IMG/VR virus record: IMGVR_UViG_3300033144_001600
Location: 1-32,372 of that record
Strand: one strand, 5' to 3'
DNA: 32,372 bases
DNA from: a virus
Each line of letters opens with the position of its first letter. Position 1 is the first letter of the stretch. A model generated the notes under the pieces. The model was not told the origin of the DNA and searched no databases. It saw nothing but the letters and a program-made list of their open reading frames with translations. Below, piece after piece: positions 22,060 to 30,417 of the stretch. The position numbers were made by a program, and so were the translations under genes.

Positions 22060-22064
22060 TCTGT

Positions 22065-24398
22065 TTATTGAATAGTCTCCGTCATTGACGGAATCATGCC
22101 ATAGCGATCCCTTGAAATCACGCCAGCCTTATCTTCCCCGGGCAGGTTAAACGCCCCTGATTCAGCCGGCGGCGTCTTGTCTTGGAGTGCCAGTTGGTAG
22201 TTGCGATCAGCCTCTTGGATCTCATGGCTCAGCGCCTCACGCTGCAAGAACAATTCCTCGCGCTTGATCTTCGACAGCTCGACCTTCACCATGCCGTTGA
22301 TCTGTTCGAGGCGATCCTTCATCTGCTCGATAGCGGCCTTGAGATTGCCATCGGCATTGGCCAGCATCATCTTCGCCTCGATAGCCATCTGCTCTTTCGC
22401 AAGGTTTCCTTGGATCTTCATATTCTCCAGTTCCATCTTGCCCTGCATTTCGGCCTGTTTCTCGGCCTGCTTGGACTCGATTATCTGCATGAGCTGCTGC
22501 ACCTGACCCTCCAGCTCTGCGATCTTCGGATCCTGCTCGTTGTCCGACAGGGATGGATAGAAGCGCACACCATCAGCATAGCCAAGGGCCCCGAATACTT
22601 CCTTCACCAGCTCGGCACCGTCCACCTTCTCAGCCAGTTGCGGCGCGAACTCTCGAATAGCACCCATGCCAAAGGCCAGCCGCTGCACCCGTTTCTCCGG
22701 GTTGGTCGCATCGAAGCCAACATTGACCTTGACCCTGATCGGCTGGGTGATCACATTCAGCACCGCCTGAATATCATCGACGCCGGCACGGTTGGCGGCC
22801 ACATGTAATACCGCCACATCAGTCTCATAGGCAGCTTCCAGCTCCACGATCTGTCGTAGCACCGGCTCGTACCACGTCTCAGAGAAGGTCCGGATATCAA
22901 ACTCGGTGATCATTGAGGCGCCAGCGCCCATCATTTCCATGCCGCCAACAGTCTTGTTCAGGCTGCTGTTTGACTGCACGGATCCTGAATTGAAATCACC
23001 CAAGATATCGTCAATATCCACGTTCAGACGATCCTGCTCTTCGTAGCTGGACCCGGTTACATCGCGAGTCTCCTGCACCTTCACGTCAGTGCCCGGGTTG
23101 CCCATCATGGTGACGGATCCGGCGACGTTCCTGATCAGGCTGCGAATATCAATGCCGGCGCCGCGCTTGGCAAAGTACCGCTTGTTCAGTGCCAGCTTGA
23201 CGTTATCGAGTCTCAGGTTAGCGATATCGTTGGTCTCTTCCTGCAGGCCATCGATCAGCTCAGGCTTGCCGGCCGGGTAGATCTTATGCGGCTCGATGTT
23301 GGTGTAGCCCATCACATACGGACGGTTGCCGGTCAGGTAAACCTCCGGAAGCGGCAACATGTCAGATAGTATGATCTCGCTGCCAATCGTATCCCAGCAG
23401 TAATCCTCGCCACCGATCCGCATGATGTGCTTGTGTACCCAGACGCTCTGGTGTGCGCGCACCATCGTATCGTTGTCGTACTTGTCGATACGATCACCCT
23501 CGCGGGCTTTCCTGACTGAATCCCAGTCCTGATGAATCGAGGCCGCCAGCATTCCCTGCACAACAGGTTTGTAATATGGCTTGCCAGTAATTGGGTTATT
23601 GCGCTGCTGCAGCTCCTGAATGGAATCGATGTACATCGGCACCATTTCGATCACGTATGGGCTGGTATTGACAGGATCCCGCCAGTCGCAGGCCGGGTCG
23701 AACCGCAGATTCTCAATCGGTACGTTATAGATGACCGGGCGATCCTCCAGCGGCTCTTCCTCTTCAACGGTCTGGCTATGTTCGCCGCCCATTTCATCAA
23801 GGTAAGTCTCTTCGTACTGGGTTTTCTTGGTGACGAACCGCCACTCTTGCTTGGTGATGCAGCAGCCGGTTGTATCGGCATCGGTCGCCGCACCGATCAC
23901 AGTCTGATACCAGTATGTCTGCTTCTGGTCGAGACGGAAGTTGGCCAGTGCCATGTGGATCTCAGCGGCCAGTACCTGCTGTGGATCCGCGTCATTCACT
24001 GGTGAGCAGTGCAATACATCCGAACTGGAGAAGAACGCCTTGGCCACGGACGCACTCGATTTCCTGATCGCAGTACGTGTTTTCGGGCGGAAGATCTTGG
24101 ACTTCTTGCGGTACTGCTCGGTGTAGTACTTCGAGCCCGGGGGGTGCTGGTTGTTGAATGCTCTCAGGTTGCGCTCGATCTGGTGGCGCATTGAGCTATC
24201 CCACCACGTCTTTGAGCTGTAGAACGCCTCCCGGGACAGGGTTATCAACGTATCCTCGTACTGCCGGTCGCTATCCTGTGGATCCTTTTCAAAGTGATCC
24301 ACCATGCCCACAGACTCGGCCGGGAGCGTAGTGCGGTCGCCCTCAACTACCGGGCTGAAATGTTTGTCGCCTCTAACTAGCGCCGTCGAGCCCGCCAT
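22065..24398 (-). CDS. Portal protein (777 aa)
   Basis: Twelve copies form the channel through which DNA is packaged and leaves the capsid. The ATG at 24398 has a GGAGAGG site and lies inside the last codons of the upstream gene. The protein has the large podovirus-portal layout. An N-terminal wing leads to the stem/clip region; typical segments are KTWWDSSMRHQIERNLRAFNN, KIFRPKTRTAIRKSSASVAKAFFSS, IENLRFDPACDWRDPVNTSPYVI, and DIANLRLDNVKLALNKRYFAKRG followed by IRNVAGSVTMMGNPG. Residues 627-740 are a long coiled coil (ELEGQVQQLMQIIESKQAEK onward), the barrel-like C-terminal extension seen in large portals. The neighbours are pre-portal small genes and a tRNA. Confidence 0.93.
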   Translation of the reverse strand: MAGSTALVRGDKHFSPVVEGDRTTLPAESVGMVDHFEKDPQDSDRQYEDTLITLSREAFYSSKTWWDSSMRHQIERNLRAFNNQHPPGSKYYTEQYRKKSKIFRPKTRTAIRKSSASVAKAFFSSSDVLHCSPVNDADPQQVLAAEIHMALANFRLDQKQTYWYQTVIGAATDADTTGCCITKQEWRFVTKKTQYEETYLDEMGGEHSQTVEEEEPLEDRPVIYNVPIENLRFDPACDWRDPVNTSPYVIEMVPMYIDSIQELQQRNNPITGKPYYKPVVQGMLAASIHQDWDSVRKAREGDRIDKYDNDTMVRAHQSVWVHKHIMRIGGEDYCWDTIGSEIILSDMLPLPEVYLTGNRPYVMGYTNIEPHKIYPAGKPELIDGLQEETNDIANLRLDNVKLALNKRYFAKRGAGIDIRSLIRNVAGSVTMMGNPGTDVKVQETRDVTGSSYEEQDRLNVDIDDILGDFNSGSVQSNSSLNKTVGGMEMMGAGASMITEFDIRTFSETWYEPVLRQIVELEAAYETDVAVLHVAANRAGVDDIQAVLNVITQPIRVKVNVGFDATNPEKRVQRLAFGMGAIREFAPQLAEKVDGAELVKEVFGALGYADGVRFYPSLSDNEQDPKIAELEGQVQQLMQIIESKQAEKQAEMQGKMELENMKIQGNLAKEQMAIEAKMMLANADGNLKAAIEQMKDRLEQINGMVKVELSKIKREELFLQREALSHEIQEADRNYQLALQDKTPPAESGAFNLPGEDKAGVISRDRYGMIPSMTETIQ

Positions 24399-24903
24399 TG
24401 TCCTCTCCTATTCGTATCGCTATTTGTCGGAACACACTACCATCTGGCTGCACGTTATCCTTATGCACGATTGCCGCCTTGCCCTCTTCAATCGCTTTCG
24501 TTAGATCCTTGTCACGCTGTTTCTTTTGGTCCTTCGATAACCTGTCGGTGATATCCGGGATGAAGTTACCGCGTAGATCCACCATCTTATTCTTGAGCAG
24601 GCTGCGCTTGTACTTGCCACGCCTGATACCGTACCGCTCAAGGATCTCACCACCAGCCATTATGGCAGTCTTGTCGGGTGTGTCCTGCATTTCTTTAATC
24701 TTGACCGTGTAGCCCCACTCACCGGACAGCCTGAGTGCGTAGATGTAGAACACGCCGCCCTCTTCATCCGGATTAAGGCACCACCACCAGCCCGGATATT
24801 TTTTCTCCAGTGCGGCACCCGCGCGCTTGGTCACGTTCTCCAGCGCCCCGCTAACCTCAAGGGTCTTTGGATCCAGAACGTAAGTTGATTCGCCTCTTTT
24901 CAT
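24373..24903 (-). CDS. Conserved-type small protein directly upstream of the portal (176 aa)
   Basis: The ATG at 24903 overlaps the upstream stop (ATGA), and the last 26 bases overlap the portal gene. Residues 35-70 are aromatic and strand-rich (PGWWWCLNPDEEGGVFYIYALRLSGEWGYTVKI). Residues about 78-165 are basic and helical (GRGKYKRSLLKNKM, DRLSKDQKKQRDKDLTKAIEEGKAA). Such alpha/beta proteins directly before the portal are frequent in this phage type and could assist portal or terminase. I know no defined activity. Confidence 0.75.
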   Translation of the reverse strand: MKRGESTYVLDPKTLEVSGALENVTKRAGAALEKKYPGWWWCLNPDEEGGVFYIYALRLSGEWGYTVKIKEMQDTPDKTAIMAGGEILERYGIRRGKYKRSLLKNKMVDLRGNFIPDITDRLSKDQKKQRDKDLTKAIEEGKAAIVHKDNVQPDGSVFRQIAIRIGEDNGGLDGAS

Positions 24904-25115
24904 TGGTAAAACTTCCGCTCATTGGGCCATGTGTAATCAGCTATATCTGGCGTCCCACGGTTATACACGTCAGCGATGGATTTGGCATCTATACTCCTGA
25001 ACCCCGGCCGCAGAATGGGCAGCACCGGCTGAACAATGCCAGCATCACCGTCAAGATCGAAAGCCGACGAAGAAAACGCCAAAACACTAAATGCGGCGGA
25101 GTCAAAGGCAGCCAT
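24900..25115 (-). CDS. Small protein with repeated AFxxxAF motif (71 aa)
   Basis: The ATG at 25115 overlaps the upstream TAA (TAATG), and the stop overlaps the next ATG. The N-terminus carries spaced Ala-Phe pairs (FDSAAFSVLAFSSSAFD), a pattern seen in short phage structural peptides. The rest is PILRPGFRSIDAKSIADVYNRGTPD, probably a short fold. The unbroken coupling with its neighbours supports it as a real gene. The function is unknown. Confidence 0.7.
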   Translation of the reverse strand: MAAFDSAAFSVLAFSSSAFDLDGDAGIVQPVLPILRPGFRSIDAKSIADVYNRGTPDIADYTWPNERKFYQ

Positions 25116-25612
25116 TATGGACTACCTCTAAATTTATCAGCATCGATACCAGTACCAATAAGCAGCGTGTCGTTCATGTACTGAGCGTTCGCATCCAGCT
25201 TGCCGGCGACGGTAAATATAAGTTGGTCGGTTTTTGCCTGAACGACGGCAACACCTGCATTATCAGGAGCGACCGTGTTTGCACCATTGGTGCCGCGCAT
25301 GTCTGTGTTGACAGTGACCGTACCAACCACATAATTACCAGTCTCGAATAGCTCATGCTGCAGTAGTTGATCGGTCATGCCACCGGCCTGCACCAAGAAC
25401 ACCATAGCCTCCGTTACGTTTCCAGAACCGATGGTCATGTCTTCATCGAGCAACAGCGTGTAAACGCCAGTACTACCAAGCTCTATCACAGTCGGAGTGG
25501 TCATCGGAGTAAACGCGCTCCCATTCCTTGACCGATTGACTGTGAAGCCACTCAGCCCGGATGGGCCGAAGAAATAAACGACCTGATCTATTACGCCAGA
25601 TGCAATTCTCAT
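25115..25612 (-). CDS. Beta-rich structural protein of the pre-portal group (165 aa)
   Basis: The ATG at 25612 has AGAGG 5 bases upstream. Residues 1-85 form an Ig-like beta domain (VYFFGPSGLSGFTVNRSRNG..., ELGSTGVYTLLLDEDM). Residues about 100-150 contain TDMRGTNGANTVAPDNAGVAVVQAKTDQL, a helical linker pattern widespread in phage fibre and tail proteins. It has no signal peptide, unlike the three genes upstream, with which it shares the G-V-Y beta domain type. It probably belongs to a fibre or neck appendage. Confidence 0.75.
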   Translation of the reverse strand: MRIASGVIDQVVYFFGPSGLSGFTVNRSRNGSAFTPMTTPTVIELGSTGVYTLLLDEDMTIGSGNVTEAMVFLVQAGGMTDQLLQHELFETGNYVVGTVTVNTDMRGTNGANTVAPDNAGVAVVQAKTDQLIFTVAGKLDANAQYMNDTLLIGTGIDADKFRGSP

Positions 25613-25620
25613 GTCAACCT

Positions 25621-26634
25621 CTACCGGAAAGGATCACAACCCGGGGCTGGGATCAAAATATAAGTGTTTGTGGATACGGCCTGTGTTGCGGCTGGCGTGA
25701 AGTTCACCGTATCACTGCCCGGGGTAAAGCTCGAAATACAAAATGTTTGCCCCAAAATTGATCCATCGGTAAACACAACCGCGATATTCTTGGCCCAATA
25801 ATTAGCATCAGCCTCGGTCAGCGCAGCATCAACAAAAGAGGTCTGGTTGCCGCTATCTGCTGTCCCCTGCAACACAACCAGCTTATCCAGACCAGCATCG
25901 ACTATCGCCGTATCCGCCGCCGTAGCGAGGTCCACAGTAGAAACGTCATTCAACGCAGCGACCAAGGCATCTACATCATCAACTGCTTTACCGGCCGCCC
26001 CAACATGGATCCTGACAACGTCAGCCGGGGCTACCGTGAACCCGCAAGCAGAATCATAAGTAACGGTTTTACCTGCTCCAACGTAGTCAGTAATGGTCTT
26101 GACACATTCCTCAGTGCCGCCAACAAACTCGATGGTCCCAAAGTTATAGGCATCGTTGTTCGATGCTCCCGCGGTCAAGGTGATGGTTGTTGTTGTCGGC
26201 GCCGTGGCAACTGTTGTCTCGTTCATGTTGCCGGCTTGCCGACTGGTCATCAACGTGTCGGTGCCATTACGCAGATCTTTGAATCCAACCGACTCTACCG
26301 CATAGCACTCTTTCCTTGGCAGCGTGCCGGTGATATTTGTGAACACGCAAATATGATCGTCTGCCGTGGAGTCTGTTGCATTGTAAGTGACGGCGTAAAC
26401 CCCATCACCAAGATGCGTGGCATCGGTTGTGTCGCTCTTGGCCGCACATGAGCCGCCGTCCTGACACACTGTGAACTCAGCATCTGCAATAGGCGCCAGT
26501 CCAGTCTCGGCAGTTGCATCGACTGAATCAACAAGCGGGCCAAACTCCAACACCTGACTTGCTGTGGCAGGCTCGATTGTTTGCGCGCTTGCCAGCATTG
26601 GCATCAGTGCCAGAAGGAATAATAGTCGTTTCAT
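25621..26634 (-). CDS. Exported virion-domain protein with Sec signal peptide (337 aa)
   Basis: I chose the ATG at 26634, one base after the upstream stop. The frame is open to 26829 but that part lies inside the neighbour. It starts with a clear signal peptide (MKRLLFLLALMPMLASAQT, cut after ASA). After it come a beta domain containing GDGVYAVTYNATDS and a DLRNGTDTLMTSRQAGNMNETTVAT linker. Two copies of an Ig-like domain follow, with the pattern ...YNFGTIEFVGGTEECVKTITDYVGAGKTVTYDSAC and ...NYWAKNIAVVFTDGS..TFCISSFTPGSDTVNF. Each copy holds Cys that can pair, and eight Cys are visible in all. Equivalent domains in phages lie in fibres. The exported location is inferred from the signal peptide. 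Confidence 0.8.
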   Translation of the reverse strand: MKRLLFLLALMPMLASAQTIEPATASQVLEFGPLVDSVDATAETGLAPIADAEFTVCQDGGSCAAKSDTTDATHLGDGVYAVTYNATDSTADDHICVFTNITGTLPRKECYAVESVGFKDLRNGTDTLMTSRQAGNMNETTVATAPTTTTITLTAGASNNDAYNFGTIEFVGGTEECVKTITDYVGAGKTVTYDSACGFTVAPADVVRIHVGAAGKAVDDVDALVAALNDVSTVDLATAADTAIVDAGLDKLVVLQGTADSGNQTSFVDAALTEADANYWAKNIAVVFTDGSILGQTFCISSFTPGSDTVNFTPAATQAVSTNTYILIPAPGCDPFR

Positions 26635-26635
26635 A

Positions 26636-27385
26636 TCAATTACCCTGTTGATAATATTCGTAAGCCAGTGGTGCAATAGTGCCGCCAGAGGTAAGGTCTT
26701 CTGCATTGAACCAAGTAATCGCAGGATTTTGTGTGCTGCCGATATGCACTCCCGGCTTACCCGCAGTAACGATTCTATTCGCTGACGAGTCCGATAAATT
26801 AGTAACAACCTGCGAATACCCACCGCCATCTAATTCAATCCAAGCGTTGAGTGTCACCGTAGCACCAGTACCTTCAACTTGCAGTTTCAACTTTATTACG
26901 GTAGATCCATTAACCCCGTTCGCAGTATTAAACCCTGTATCAGAGTCCAGCGAATTAAAAGAGCCACTGTCAAGCCGAAGTAAAGTCCATCCATCACTGC
27001 CACGAATACGGAAGATGTAACAGTCTCCCGAAGTATAGTTAGGCGTAGCGTCACATCGAACTGCCGAACCAATTCGGTCGGAAGCCCCAGTACCCCCCGT
27101 TACTGCCTCAATTTCAGTAAAATAGTCTGTCTCAGAGTTGGCGTCATCAATGACACTCACTGATAGTCCTGAACCAGTAGTAAGCACTAAAGTATCGGTT
27201 GCTGCTTCCACGTCTAGGTCTAATGCCTGAGTATCTGCCACCCAAGAGCCGCCCGTATCTTTGGTGTGCGCATCTAAAGCTGTATCACTGGCCTCCGTAA
27301 AGGTATCTGTAGCCATAACCGCCGCGAGCGAAATCGCCGGAAATAGAAGTAAAAACAGTAAGGGAATGAATAGAAGTTTACGCAT
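26636..27385 (-). CDS. Exported lectin-like protein with Sec signal peptide (249 aa)
   Basis: The ATG at 27385 abuts the stop of the upstream gene. Residues 1-22 (RKLLFIPLLFLLLFPAISLA) form a strong signal peptide with an SLA-A cleavage site. The mature part is a single beta-sandwich of the concanavalin/lectin type (FTEIEAVTGGTGASDRIGSAVRC, GDCYIFRIRGSDGWTLLRLDSG, VIKLKLQVEGTGATVTLNAWIELDGG), with two Cys 14 residues apart. Such domains bind glycans or sit in phage fibres. A phage-made lectin exported to the periplasm could act on the host surface, for instance in blocking superinfection, but no evidence here separates that from a virion role. Confidence 0.8.
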   Translation of the reverse strand: MRKLLFIPLLFLLLFPAISLAAVMATDTFTEASDTALDAHTKDTGGSWVADTQALDLDVEAATDTLVLTTGSGLSVSVIDDANSETDYFTEIEAVTGGTGASDRIGSAVRCDATPNYTSGDCYIFRIRGSDGWTLLRLDSGSFNSLDSDTGFNTANGVNGSTVIKLKLQVEGTGATVTLNAWIELDGGGYSQVVTNLSDSSANRIVTAGKPGVHIGSTQNPAITWFNAEDLTSGGTIAPLAYEYYQQGN

Positions 27386-29613
27386 CAGAACGTCACCGTT
27401 TCGTCCGACACACCGTTACTGGCGCTACCGACCGAAGTGCAATCAGCGAAGTGCGGGCTACTTGATATGCTAAGTATGTCTGCAATAATTACATCCGTGG
27501 CTGGGGCTGAAATAATGAACGGCTGCACCGTCAAGTCATTCATCAATGCGTTCGATACCGCGCCACCATCGACATCGCTACCAGTAAGGTTTGTGGTATT
27601 GCCGTAGCCGTAATTTTGATCTCTTGTGCCACCAAACGATCCGGATAAGCCGTTGGCATTTATTAACAAATTACAAGTGAAATCCCCGGTCTGGCCACTG
27701 GTCGCTTCGAGCCAAGTGTCCACGGTCTTGATCGTATTGAACGCCCACTCGTTGAGGTCGTTCGTATTGGCTGGATCCCACTGCTTGAATGCGTCCGACA
27801 CCCCGCTCGTATGCGTGATATCTTCGGCGATATTGCCAATGTAGGACCAGTTATCTACATCAATACCGGCGGAGCCGGTATGCTGAATGAAGTCGGCCAT
27901 GTCCCAAGAAAGATTATTGAGAAAAAGTACATCCGCCATTTCCTGACCATCACCTGTTCCAGCAGCAGCACCCGAATTGCCACTACCCCCAGAACATGAC
28001 GCAACGGTTGGCCTGAAACCGAATATCATGTTGCCTTCGATGCGGATAATTTTGCTCTTACTGGTTTCTCTGGCACCACTGTTTGCTTGTTTAAGCTCTA
28101 TGGATTTTTCAGCACAGGCATGAGTGCCGCTAGGATTTGGCGTGCCATCTGAATCTGTATAGGCGTCAGAGTTTACATAGAACGAATTTCCTGCAATCAC
28201 GGTGCCTTCAAGATCACCACCCGCTTGAAATTGCACTGAATGCGACGTCATGTTCCACGCTTCGTTATTAACAACCCTAGTGCCATTAACACCTTGTCCG
28301 GGCGTAACAAAGTCTGCTTCCTGTGAGCCAGAAGTCACATCCATAGTGGCAACATTATCTTGCACAACGAAGTAATCTGAACCCTGAGTGATGTTCATAA
28401 ATGTCGATGGAACATTACTGCTGGCATTGAATGAACTATAAGCAATCGCCCAATTATCACAGCCACCGGCACCGCTGGTTGAAAACAATGCTGTCTGGTT
28501 GCTGTGATCGGGAACCGTCAAACCCCATATCCACACATAATCATCATCAGCGGTAACACCGCTTTGGTCGCAATTAAACTCGCCAATACGCGCCTGATCA
28601 CCCGTTGCTAGTAAAAAGGGATGTGTAACAAGATTATCAACGTGGCGAATTACTTTGGGGATAATTTGTTTGCACGTACCACCACTCGTGTAGGTCGTCC
28701 ACGCCGGTTGCAAAGCAGTGCCAGTAGCATCTTCTCCTTGCAAATCCACCGTGTCAGGATCGATTACCGTGACCCGGAAATTTCGCCAGTGCAACTGCCA
28801 AGTACCACCAACCGCATCGTCACACCAGATATAATCGTTCGTGCTCCAACCGTGCGACGATGAAAAATCAACACGTACCGGATCGTTGAACGTTATCGCG
28901 CTGATGCTGATCTCACTACCAGCAGAGCCACCATCTGTGATGTTCATCAAACCTTTGACGGTGTTGTGATTGTCCGATGACAGGCAAACGACTTGATTGC
29001 CCGAATTGTTGACCTTGGCCCAAGTGGAGTCGCCCAGCGTTACCGTCGCATCACACGGAAAATCAGTAATGACAATCGGTATGCCGTAATCCAACCCGAC
29101 TACAGGATTCGAGCCAGTACCCGTTTCGTTGCCGCCTGTGGTGCCAGTTCGCGGCGTGCCGAACATATCCCGTTCATAAATTGTGCCGAGTGCCGGTAAC
29201 GACGACACTACAATCGAAAACGCACTCGAATCTACCGGCGGATTGGTGCCATCGTCACAACTGAAAACGCAACTCGTTGTGGTCGCTACCGGAGAAGTAC
29301 CATCCTCGTCCAACTCGTCATTGATATTATCAATCGCCATACCAGTTGGTAAGGTGCAGCCCGCCTCATTGACAAAGGTTAAAGGATCATCATCAGGATC
29401 AGAACAATCCATCGCCAGATCATAAGAAGATGCGACACCTTCTGCAAAAACGGGCGCCGGGGTGTTGTTCCAGACAGGCGAATCATTGGGCGGATCTGGT
29501 GAATCTGCAGGAAAGGAATTATTGGTGCCGGGATAGACTTGCGCTTCACAGGCAACACTGAACACAAAAAAACAGCAAGCTAAAAAAGTGTACTTAAAGC
29601 ACGAATTTTTCAT
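27385..29613 (-). CDS. Exported Ig-plus-beta-helix protein with Sec signal peptide (742 aa)
   Basis: The ATG at 29613 overlaps the 14-codon leader stop (CTATGA). The N-terminus (KNSCFKYTFLACCFFVFSVACEAQ) is a basic then hydrophobic signal peptide. Residues about 45-140 match a cadherin-like/putative Ig domain (SPVWNNTPAPVFAEGVASSYDLAMDCSDPDDDPLTF...) with several Cys. From about 330 to 680 short strand-turn repeats (VQDNVATMDVTS, GTRVVNNEAWNMTSHSVQF, EGTVIAGNSFYVN, IIRIEGNMIFGF, DVLFLNNLSWDMADFIQ) indicate a right-handed parallel beta-helix as in polysaccharide lyases and tailspikes. No lyase motif is certain. Large secreted beta-helices are unusual in phage genomes. It is first in its operon, just behind a near-consensus promoter. 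Confidence 0.8.
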   Translation of the reverse strand: MKNSCFKYTFLACCFFVFSVACEAQVYPGTNNSFPADSPDPPNDSPVWNNTPAPVFAEGVASSYDLAMDCSDPDDDPLTFVNEAGCTLPTGMAIDNINDELDEDGTSPVATTTSCVFSCDDGTNPPVDSSAFSIVVSSLPALGTIYERDMFGTPRTGTTGGNETGTGSNPVVGLDYGIPIVITDFPCDATVTLGDSTWAKVNNSGNQVVCLSSDNHNTVKGLMNITDGGSAGSEISISAITFNDPVRVDFSSSHGWSTNDYIWCDDAVGGTWQLHWRNFRVTVIDPDTVDLQGEDATGTALQPAWTTYTSGGTCKQIIPKVIRHVDNLVTHPFLLATGDQARIGEFNCDQSGVTADDDYVWIWGLTVPDHSNQTALFSTSGAGGCDNWAIAYSSFNASSNVPSTFMNITQGSDYFVVQDNVATMDVTSGSQEADFVTPGQGVNGTRVVNNEAWNMTSHSVQFQAGGDLEGTVIAGNSFYVNSDAYTDSDGTPNPSGTHACAEKSIELKQANSGARETSKSKIIRIEGNMIFGFRPTVASCSGGSGNSGAAAGTGDGQEMADVLFLNNLSWDMADFIQHTGSAGIDVDNWSYIGNIAEDITHTSGVSDAFKQWDPANTNDLNEWAFNTIKTVDTWLEATSGQTGDFTCNLLINANGLSGSFGGTRDQNYGYGNTTNLTGSDVDGGAVSNALMNDLTVQPFIISAPATDVIIADILSISSSPHFADCTSVGSASNGVSDETVTF

Positions 29614-29654
29614 AGCACTACCCGCTCAGTGCTTACTGCTCCACCTACGCTCAT
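29610..29654 (-). CDS. Leader peptide of 14 residues upstream of the 742-aa gene
   Basis: ATG at 29654 with a GGGAGA site 5 bases upstream reads MSVGGAVSTERVVL and ends in TGA that overlaps the ATG of the 742-aa gene (CTATGA). It begins about 20 bases after the predicted start of transcription. The strong ribosome site and stop-start overlap would feed ribosomes into the big gene by re-initiation. No attenuator hairpin or rich codon run is apparent. Confidence 0.55.
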   Translation of the reverse strand: MSVGGAVSTERVVL

Positions 29655-29678
29655 ATCGCTCTCCCAGAGGTTCCAGCG

Positions 29679-29706
29679 ATTATACTGCTTTACTTATTGG
29701 GTGCAA
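29679..29706 (-). promoter_or_regulatory. Sigma-70-type promoter for the exported-protein and structural operon
   Basis: On the minus strand TTGCAC (29706-29701), a 16-base spacer and a perfect TATAAT (29684-29679) point leftward. The -35 box and spacer overlap the last codons of the peptide deformylase gene. Transcription would start near 29672, 18 bases before the leader ATG. This is the best-looking promoter of the late block. Confidence 0.7.
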
Positions 29707-30190
29707 CGTCAGCTATGTTGATGCCATTCAGGTGATCGATCTCGTGCTGGATGCAGGCAGCCTGTGCTTTCTTGCCGCCAACCTTGATACAGCCGCCCCA
29801 GCGATCATAGCCCTCGATGGTGACGCGAGCGTCCCGGCCAATCCTGACAGTATGCCCGGGCCAGCTCAGGCATCCTTCGTCACTGTAATAAGTGCCGCCC
29901 CACTGCTTGATGATCACCGGGTCAACGATCTCGATCTCGCAGTGTCCCGGCACCTTGCAGATGATTGCGCGCACCGGGGATCCGATCTGCGGTGCAGCCA
30001 GACCCCAGCCACCGTACTTGTACAGGGTGCGCCACATGTCATCGAATAACATCCAGATATCAATGCCACGCGGGTTAATCTTATCGATAGGATCACAGAC
30101 GAGCTGCAGCCGTGGATCCGGGTAATACAGCAGTGGCAGGGTTGGCTCCGGGCGATGCTGCACGAAATCCTTGACCGATGGACTAGGCAC
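29690..30190 (-). CDS. Peptide deformylase (166 aa)
   Basis: It removes the formyl group from the N-terminal Met of new bacterial-type proteins using a bound metal (Fe2+ or Zn2+). All three family motifs are present: motif 1 GWGLAAPQ (residues 61-68), motif 2 EGCLS (105-109, ligand Cys107) and motif 3 HEIDH (149-153, ligands His149 and His153, catalytic Glu150). The start is a GTG (30190-30188) that overlaps the stop of the regulator gene and has no visible ribosome site, so translation is coupled. At 166 residues it is near the bacterial length, whereas many phage deformylases are shorter, lacking the C-terminal helix. It sits in the same genome as an initiator-type tRNA. Confidence 0.95.
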   Translation of the reverse strand: MPSPSVKDFVQHRPEPTLPLLYYPDPRLQLVCDPIDKINPRGIDIWMLFDDMWRTLYKYGGWGLAAPQIGSPVRAIICKVPGHCEIEIVDPVIIKQWGGTYYSDEGCLSWPGHTVRIGRDARVTIEGYDRWGGCIKVGGKKAQAACIQHEIDHLNGINIADVAPNK

Positions 30191-30410
30191 TGACGTATCG
30201 CTGGCCGTGTGTATCTGGCTTGACCTCGCGCAGCTCCAGCCGCAGCAACTGCAGGTGGGTCTCGCTCATAGGAAAAAAATCTTTGTGCTTCGGGTCGCGG
30301 GTCCAGCTATAAACGGATGTGCGACCGCAGCGGCAAAGGGCAGCTACTCGCGCCTTGGATAGACCGTGCCTGTCTATCAGGTTCAGTAGTTCTTGGTTTG
30401 GATGTTTCAT
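30183..30410 (-). CDS. Small HTH regulator, Cro/repressor-like (75 aa)
   Basis: I choose the ATG at 30410. Its predicted promoter would start the mRNA at about the same base, so it would be translated as a leaderless message. The 12 upstream codons contain the -10 box. The core HPNQELLNLIDRHGLSKARVAALCRCGRTSVYSWTRDP (residues 3-40) is a helix-turn-helix with SKARVAALCRCGRTSVYSW as the DNA-reading part. It resembles small XRE/Cro-type regulators, and the C-terminus is helical (FFPMSETHLQLLRLEL). It lies divergent to the rightward genes and next to a palindrome that overlaps their promoter, which fits an autoregulated switch. Regulation of the rightward promoter is inferred. Confidence 0.75.
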   Translation of the reverse strand: MKHPNQELLNLIDRHGLSKARVAALCRCGRTSVYSWTRDPKHKDFFPMSETHLQLLRLELREVKPDTHGQRYVSA

Positions 30411-30417
30411 AACGATC

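Noticed and set aside
22182-22808. Plus-strand open frame (208 aa) opposite the portal coiled coil
   Set aside because: It is Leu/His-rich antisense shadow of the heptad region and has no ribosome site or promoter.
26635-26829. N-terminal extension of the 337-aa exported protein
   Set aside because: It lies inside the upstream gene, and the internal ATG at 26634 begins a clear signal peptide directly after the upstream stop.
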